Shown here: one piece after another, positions 57,376 through 64,000 of the stretch
How positions within the stretch are numbered: position 1 is the first letter of the stretch
Layout of the letters: every line of letters starts with the position of its first letter
Assembly: GCA_030737875.1 (NCBI GenBank)
Contig: CM060922.1
Span: 305,279,456 to 305,343,455, forward strand
Length of the DNA stretch: 64,000 nt
Source of the DNA: Allium sativum
Lineage: Eukaryota; Streptophyta; Magnoliopsida; Asparagales; Amaryllidaceae
Direction: 5' to 3'
Made by a program: the position numbers and the translations under genes
Notes under the pieces: model-generated
What the model saw: the letters and a program-made list of their open reading frames with translations, nothing else
The model's database searches: none
Told to the model about the DNA's origin: nothing

Positions 57376-57377
57376 AT

Positions 57378-60300
57378 TGTAATGATTTGGATTTCGCCCA
57401 GACCAAATCGATCGCAAAATCGACTAAGACCATCCAAAAACCCGAATAAGCTAACTTTGGGCATACAACACATTAGAACAAATAACAGAAGACTTTTATA
57501 AACATTACATTAACGTTACATTAGAGTACAGAATATCATAGTACATCGAATAAATACCACAGCGGAAGATTAAATTACAATAATTGTAATACAATGTAGC
57601 GGCAACGAATAACTAACACAGCGGAAGGCTATCAGTGCTCTGGACACAGCTTTAAGCTTCGATCCAGAATCCTGCTCAATATATCTACAAAATAAGCTAC
57701 TCGACTGCCCGTGTGGAAAAGAGGGCACCTGAGTTTGCAAAGTGAAACAAACTACGAGTCAGTCATGGGACTGGTATGAGAAATCTTGCTTAACTTATCT
57801 AATAATTATAAGGCTAATCACAGGACCACGCCGCTAACGCGGAACGGGTTCCATTAGATTGCCAGTGCATAAATAAAGTAAATCACTAAACAACGCAATG
57901 CTTTTTGAAAAAAATGAAACCATTATAAGACTCAAGTCCCATCACACAATGCAACGCAAATTGGAGGATAGAGTTTTACCTTATAATGGTCAGAAATGCT
58001 TGATACGATAAAACGGATTTGATATTATTATTAGTGTGTATATGTTTCAAAAACATTTCAATCATAATGTATCAATCATAGACGGCATAGCTACCATATA
58101 CTATGTCGCCATACTATTTTTACAATCAAAACCGTACGGTGTCGTATTGGAAGTTGGATTTCCATCATGAACCAAGGCAAGGGATCGTCCTTACAGAATT
58201 CGAGACAATCTAGCCCATGTCTCAGGACTCAGACTCAGGTGAGCCCTTAGGAGCACCAGGGCTGGTCCACAAATATGTTAGTGGATTATTTATACCTGAA
58301 CAATACGTCTCCCCGCCCTATGGGGCGTAAATAGAGCCACTAGGGACTCAAATCCGAGGTACCTTGCTTTCCATCATCCACATAAGTAAAAATATCTGGG
58401 CTTGTAAAACCCAGACACCACTTCTAGCTAGAAAGAAACGCATGCTCTCCCTAGGGTCCTTTTCCCGTTTTTGGTTCATAATGGGGTGTGAGGCTCGCGA
58501 AGTATCGCTACACAAAGCTATGATAAATAAAGTTGTGCTTTGATCATCAACTTCAAGGCTCTGCTTTTCAACAAAAGCCTTGATCATTTGCATCTTAGCA
58601 TGCCACCTTGTCAATCCATACCATACCATTGATTTCTGCCAATATATAACCTCTAAGCTCGTACGTATCAAAGAAGGGTGTTAAGCAAGAGAATAAATTC
58701 TCCACCACCAAACAGATATATATTTAGCAGAGATCAACGAATACAGCATAAAAGAATACAACGTCAGACATATCATCCATTTACAAGTCCGTTCGGGGTC
58801 TGAAAGAAACCGGAGACACCTTATTGCTCGTCCCATATGTCCAATATAGGAGAGAGGTTCTCGCATATCCATCGATCTCCAAGTACGTCTGGACAATCAC
58901 CACTTATTACCTTGTCTTGGGATGCCTCCCAATCAAGACATCAGTAATCATCCAAATGATGTGAAGACCTCCGGTCTTCAACCACCGTCTTCAACTTCGA
59001 CTTTTAATCGTCATTGTAATTATTCATAATGGGTTAAACCCGGTCTTTCCGAATAACTTGCGTATTTTATAATCAATAATTAAGTGCTATAAAAACACAT
59101 CATACGCCTCATTCCAATTCAGAATATTCTTTTAAATAAATATTCACATTATTGGGAAAAGGTTCCCATTAATTTTATCAAAGATAAATTCTTTTAAAAT
59201 TATTCTTTAATCTTCTTTTCAAAGATTCATTAAAACTCTAGTTTGGTTATAATATCAAAAATCATTACTTTATGATTATTCAACTTTAAGAAATTAATCT
59301 TCCCTTTAACTGGGTTAAATAACCAATGTCATTTAAAACACAGTTCACGATAAACCCAGAATCATCTTCCATCAAACATGGAATTTTCACAGAAATCGAA
59401 TCAATATATAATCGACATAAATTTCCATATCAAACTAATAATCTAAATGGAATAATGGCAAAGCCTTTTAAATTCCATACATAATAACGGTCTTCTTTTA
59501 CAGAAGCTCATCTCGATTATTTTTAAATCGAATTCCATTCAATTCCAATTCCTTTTATTAAATTGGAAAACTTTATTATGGAAAAGTTGCCATTAAAACT
59601 TAATAAAAAGATTTATAAATTCCAAATTATATTTTCACCGTTAATTGTGTTAAAGAACGAATGTCATTAAAAAACACAGTTCACAATAAACCCAATTCAC
59701 ATTTCATTTTATTCCAATTACTAAATATATTTGGAAACTCTAATGATCTTAATTAAAAGATTTATTCTTTTCATCAGGGGTTTAAGAACAATGTTATTGA
59801 AGACACCATTCACGACAAACCCAAAAATCCAATTTATTTTATTTTATTCCAATTTAACATTAATTAATTGGAAAGCTTCATTAAATCTTTAATTTAAAGA
59901 TTTATCCTAGTTAATAACTAGTTCATTTCAATGAAAATATATTTTTATCTTTTCAAATATGGAATTTTTCATCCAAAATCTATTCAAATTATTAATTATG
60001 ATTTACATAATTTTTCCATATTTTTAATAATTTTATTATGGCCTTTACAGTCGATTTCCAATAACGGCCACCGAACTGCATTCATAGCGACCTTTTTCAA
60101 ATTTGATTTGGATATAAATCCAAATCCCACCGTTAGATTTCAAAACTCTTATATTCATTGGAAATCTCTTTTCGATACGAACCCAACGGTTCCGGTTTTA
60201 GGAGAATCCGACAGTCGGATCTCCCGTTACGCCAATTTGAAGTTAATGGTCGAAATTCGCGAACGGTCGCTACGCGGCGCGTTCTATTCAGGCCATATAT

Positions 60301-60931
60301 AATATATATTATATATATATATCATCGATTTCCATTTAAATCGTATTTTATATCCATTTTCAAATTTAAATCAAAATTGAATATTCTATATCTTTATTAT
60401 ATCATAATATTAATATTTTAAAAATATTAAATTTTGAAATCATTACTTTTCGATATTCATTCTAAAACGAATAAAATTGATCGACAAACCCGTTCGGGTT
60501 AAAAATGGCATTTCTATACTTAACCCGGCTTCATATTTTTATATTTTTGTGTCCACCCAAAAATGGATATGAAAATCACAATTTTATTCTTCAATGAATA
60601 TTATTCTATAGTATTCGTTATTTTAAAATATTCTATATTTTAAAAGATTCTTTATTTTAAAATATTCTTTATATAAAAATATTCTGAATCGGAATGCGAC
60701 TCAATCAATTACCGTATAGTTTCTGTTATATGGATTTCATACACCATATGTACATAACAATAATGATAAATAATCATTCAACAATCCATTTACATCCAGA
60801 GTGAAATTTTATAACTGTGTGAGCATTAGAATAAATAGATAACGCTCATCATACACTGTCAATCCATCGATTGACATATAACTAAATATTGGGACTAGTG
60901 TATGTCAAATATCATCTCAATACCCGTGTAG
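57378..60931 (-). repeat. Element B 5' LTR, part left of the next nested insertion
   Basis: Matches 45757-48684 and then, past the empty TATAA site at about 60298, 52884 to about 53540. It is cut at 60932 after CCCGTGTAG, where the other LTR reads CCCGTGTGGGG. Confidence 0.9.
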
Positions 60932-61909
60932 TGTAACAACCCGTAAAATGCGAGCCAGTTTGAAATTTTTATTTTGGCCATTTTAGCGAATTTTTAATAT
61001 TTAAAATAGATTATTTTAAATAATATCGACGTGAAATTTATTTTGAATATAATTCGAACGTATATATTATATGCGTCGTCGTTAGAATATAAATAATTAT
61101 ATATAATTATAAATAGAATTGAAAATGGCGCGGTAGTTCGATAATTCGATTTCAAACTTCAATTGAATGTACCGGGTGCAAAACAATCCGGATTTTAGTG
61201 AAACCAAAAATAATGGGATCTAATTGATAATATCTTTCCAACGAATCCGAAAAATCAAGATTTCATATCAGGAATCAAAAGATATGTCCAGTTGAAAATT
61301 CTGAATAGTCGCTATGGAATTCAGGCCCTTAAAAATGGACATTTTGCAAACGACCTCGGATTTCGACGAAAACACTTTTGTTGGGTCCGCAGTGTCAAAT
61401 TATTGCTAGATTTCAAATTTCATAATTTTTCGAATCAATATGTGAGCGTGGCAAAGGAAAACGCGTTTGACCAGTTTCAGTTGATTTTAATCGACTGGAA
61501 ATTGGCCATTTTTCTAACGGTCTCAGAATTCGACGAAACTAGTTTTCTTAGGACCGTATCGTCAATACGAAGCTAGAAAATATTTTTCTGGAATTTTTCT
61601 AGTTAGTATGTGACCCCAGTAATTTGAAATGTACGTTTAAAATTTAATATAATGATTTAAATGTAAATTAACCGGAAACTGATTCAAACAGTCGAATCAG
61701 CTTGCGATATATATCCCATTGTGTTCAGAATTGGGGTAATACGCTATGGACGACAGGCGGTGGGCCTCGTTTCGAGGTCATATGAAAAAGTCAACTTAAG
61801 GTTGAATTAAATAATAATAAAATAAAATAATTAATTAAATTACATAATCCCCCCCCTTTTATCTTCGTTTTGCCCCCCCCCCCCCCCCCCGTTCACTTTT
61901 ATTTCAGAT

Positions 61910-61940
<31 letters not shown>

Positions 61941-62159
61941 CGACGGACGGAGGAACCCCGAGCGCCACCGCCTCCAGACATCGCCGCCGTACCTCGAATC
62001 GCACCCCCTCCTCCCCAGGTAGCCGACGCGCCCCTCCCATCGATGGATCTGAGGACCCCGCCCCCTCCTCCGTGTCGCGCGCCGCTCCCTACCGACGCCA
62101 GAGGCCGAGCCCCCCTGCGAGCTTCCGCGAGCCCCCCCCCCCCGTAAGTTAACTGTTTT

Positions 62160-62470
62160 TTTTTATTACTTTAAAACTGATTTTATTTTAGATGTAAAAA
62201 CTGTTTTTTTTTTTTAGTTGCAAAAACTGATTTTTGATTAAGTGAAGAAAACTGATTTTTTTAAAATAGTTAAAACTGATTTTTATTAATAGTTAAAACT
62301 GATTTTTTAGGAAAATATAAAAACTGATTTGTTTTTAATTAGGTTTAAAACTGATTTTTGTTTAAAAGGATTTAAAATTGATTTTAAATGATTTTAAAAA
62401 CTGTTTTTTTATAGGTTTAGAAAACTGAAAATTATATAAAGTAAAAACTGTTTTTTTTATAAGTTGAGAA
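62160..62470. repeat. Degenerate TTAAAACTGATTTTT repeats
   Basis: About twelve AAAACTG(A)TTTTT words spaced 15-35 bp. The shorter counterpart at 35160-35270 uses AAAATCTGATTT. Confidence 0.7.
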
Positions 62471-62679
62471 AAGTTGAGAGTTTAATTTATGAAAAGATTT
62501 CATTTTAAAAACAATGAAAAGGTTAGATCTTTAAGATTAAAACGGTGAGATTTTTTTTCTATCTATAAAAAGATATGATTTTTATTTCTAAAAATATGGT
62601 TTTTAAATTATAACAAGGTAAAAATATAATTTTTACATGATAGGAAGATTAAAAATATCATCTTTGTATATGTAGTGAA

Positions 62680-63035
62680 ATAAAAATTCAATTTTTATAT
62701 ATTGAACTTCGATAGAAAAATAGAATTTTTATATATTGAACTTCGATAGAAAAATAGAATTTTTATATATTGAACTTCGATAGAAAAATAGAATTTTTAT
62801 ATATTGAACTTCGATAGAAAAATAGAATTTTTATATATTGAACTTCGATAGAAAAATAGAATTTTTATATATTGAACTTCGATAGAAAAATAGGATTTTC
62901 ATATATTGAACTTCGATAGGAAAATAGAATTTTTATATATTGAACTCCGATAGAAAAATATGATTTTTATATATTGAACATCGAAGTAAAAATTCGATTT
63001 TTATATATTGAATAGCGAAGTAAAAATGTGATTTT
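62680..63035. repeat. 34-bp tandem repeats, about ten copies
   Basis: Units of TAGAATTTTTATATATTGAA plus CTTCGATAGAAAAA; copies 2-6 look identical, while edge copies drift towards the TTGAATAGCGAAGT type seen at 35316-35475. Identical central copies imply recent expansion. Confidence 0.92.
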
Positions 63036-64000
63036 TACGTATGTAGTGAAAGCAGCAACGAAGGTAACAAAAAGGCGATCGACGAAGGTTTCTGCAAAGG
63101 AAGAGTCGTGGAGCTAGGATAGCTAATCGGTGAGAATTTCTCACCTTTCAATTTATTTTTCTAGTTATATATATATATACTAGGATGCAGACGGTGCTTA
63201 GTAGCACCCGACACAATCGTCCACAGACCATGGACTTGTTTGTTTGATTGTTTGGTGATTGATTGCGATATTGGTTTGAATGTGGTTTGAGATGTGAAAA
63301 ATCGAATCGATGAATTGGTTAGGATTAGACGTGCGCCGTTATAAGGCGAGGGAGTAAGGCTAGGTTAGACTCTTACTCCAAATTTTGTGGTTTGCAAAAT
63401 GAAATTGATTTGATTGATGAGTGAATGGCGTGGGCCTTCACTAGACCGGGGATAAGGCTAGGCCTTGTCCCGTTTCTAGTATCGTGCCGTTATGCCGCCG
63501 AAATTTTCTAAAATAAGTTAGAAAAATAAAAATATCATTTTATTTAAAGAATGAACTGAATAGAAATTCATATGTTGGAATAAAATGTTTTGTCGTTGAA
63601 AATATAATTTTTAACGTGAATGTGAATAAATAAATATTCATTTACAAACCGGACGGTTTGTTTGTGTACACCTATTTGAAAGATATTGATTGGGTCGATA
63701 AATTTCACACATCGCCCAACTGCACAAATAAAATCTGTGTTTGATTGTTTGAAACCCCACACGGGTGTTGGGATGAAATTTGAAGTTCACTCATCCTGAT
63801 TGATTGAATATGTCGATCGATTGATTGACAGGCTGTTATAGGCGTTGAATATCTATATTTGATGCCTTTACAGTGTAGTGCACTTTGGTTGATGGTTGAT
63901 TATTTTCAATGTTATTATATACATGTGTTGTATGAAAATCCATATAATTAATTTTATATGGTAATTGATTGGGCCTCATTCCAGTTTAGAAATAGAAATA

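Larger units (their letters stand above)
56930..57377 (-). mobile_element. 448-bp internal region of element B
   Basis: No gag or pol frame fits here. Besides the polypurine tract and primer site it has about three units of a 45-50 bp repeat with TCTCTAATGAGT (57205-57340). Everything between the primer site and the end of pol has been lost or was never present. Confidence 0.85.
45757..60931 (-). mobile_element. Element B: retrotransposon with about 7-kb LTRs and almost no interior
   Basis: Minus-strand element. 3' LTR 45757-56929 (including a nested 4.2-kb solo LTR), interior 56930-57377 (448 bp), 5' LTR from 57378 rightwards, seen to 60931 where another LTR interrupts it. The polypurine tract and primer site both survive, so it keeps cis signals but no gag-pol. 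This fits a LARD-like non-autonomous element or an extreme internal deletion. The two LTR copies are almost identical by eye over 45757-48684 versus 57378-60298, implying a recent insertion. The right end lies beyond the window. Confidence 0.88.
62144..63164 (+). other. Candidate intron inside the family B LTR
   Basis: Consensus donor GTAAGT at 62144 directly follows the GC-rich island, and a pyrimidine-rich acceptor ending TTTTTCTAG lies at 63164. The 33918 LTR has the same arrangement at 35144-35599. Splicing has not been shown. Confidence 0.45.
60932..64000 (+). mobile_element. Family B LTR nested in the element B 5' LTR, runs off the window
   Basis: Starts TGTAACAACCCG and follows the 33918-39718 LTR for its whole visible length. 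The presumed target duplication on the left is TGTAG (60927-60931); the right side is outside. It cannot be told whether this is a solo LTR or a complete element. Landmarks include a poly-C tract (61875-61890), a GC-rich island (61930-62143), degenerate AAAACTGATTTT units (62160-62470), a 34-bp array (62680-63035) and the conserved GGATGCAGACGGTG block (63183). Confidence 0.88.

Noticed and set aside
62680..63035. CRISPR-like regular repeat spacing
   Set aside because: Units are contiguous tandem repeats without unique spacers and lie inside a plant LTR.

Overview
This window is nuclear DNA of a flowering plant (probably a eudicot, which I cannot prove). It is AT-rich, has short GT-AG introns, and is almost entirely nested transposable elements. 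I see no intact ordinary host gene and no rRNA, tRNA, CRISPR or operon structure. The recognisable coding material is transposon-derived and mostly broken by stops or frameshifts.

Left part (1-13.97 kb): a CACTA-type 3' end at the left edge; a small MITE set inside a TA microsatellite; a CACTA 5' end near 799 whose TNP2 (Transposase_21) transposase relics resume at 5.8-7.1 kb and 8.0-8.4 kb. That element is interrupted by a 5'-truncated minus-strand LINE (1509-5203, 13-bp target duplication), a foldback hairpin near 5.4-5.6 kb and an LTR-like insert (7120-8008). Part of the TNP2/LTR block is repeated at 8.41-9.51 kb. Then follow a zone of GGATGCGAA/TTCGCATCC palindromes, a decayed gypsy-type gag-like gene (Transposase_28 family) and a possible PPR-like fragment.

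Centre (13.97-27.64 kb): a roughly 4.9-kb solo LTR (TGTAACGACC...GGTCGTTACA, target duplication TCACT) carries a complete 8.77-kb PIF/Harbinger transposon at 14993-23759 (19-bp terminal inverted repeats, target duplication TAA). The transposon has the usual pair of genes, a Myb/trihelix-like ORF1 and a DDE transposase. It also carries three unexpected minus-strand genes: an unknown ORF, a GRF-type zinc-finger/coiled-coil ORF and a multi-exon plant mobile domain (PMD) gene. Both ends are built of tandem hairpins. This cargo-carrying, hairpin-ended Harbinger is the most interesting object in the window. Right of it, two unrelated MITEs sit in one long TA microsatellite.

Right part (28.43-64.0 kb): long-LTR Ty3/gypsy elements of two families. 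Element A (28433-45060, minus strand) has 4.27-kb LTRs, an initiator-Met tRNA primer site, a polypurine tract and only about 2.3 kb of degenerate gag-pol; a 5.8-kb solo LTR of family B (33918-39718, target duplication CTAGA) is nested in it. Element B (45757 to beyond the right side, minus strand) has LTRs of about 7 kb and only 448 bp between polypurine tract and primer site. Its 3' LTR contains a solo LTR of family A (48685-52883, target duplication TATAA), and its 5' LTR is split at 60932 by another plus-strand family-B LTR that runs off the window. The families have therefore inserted into each other.
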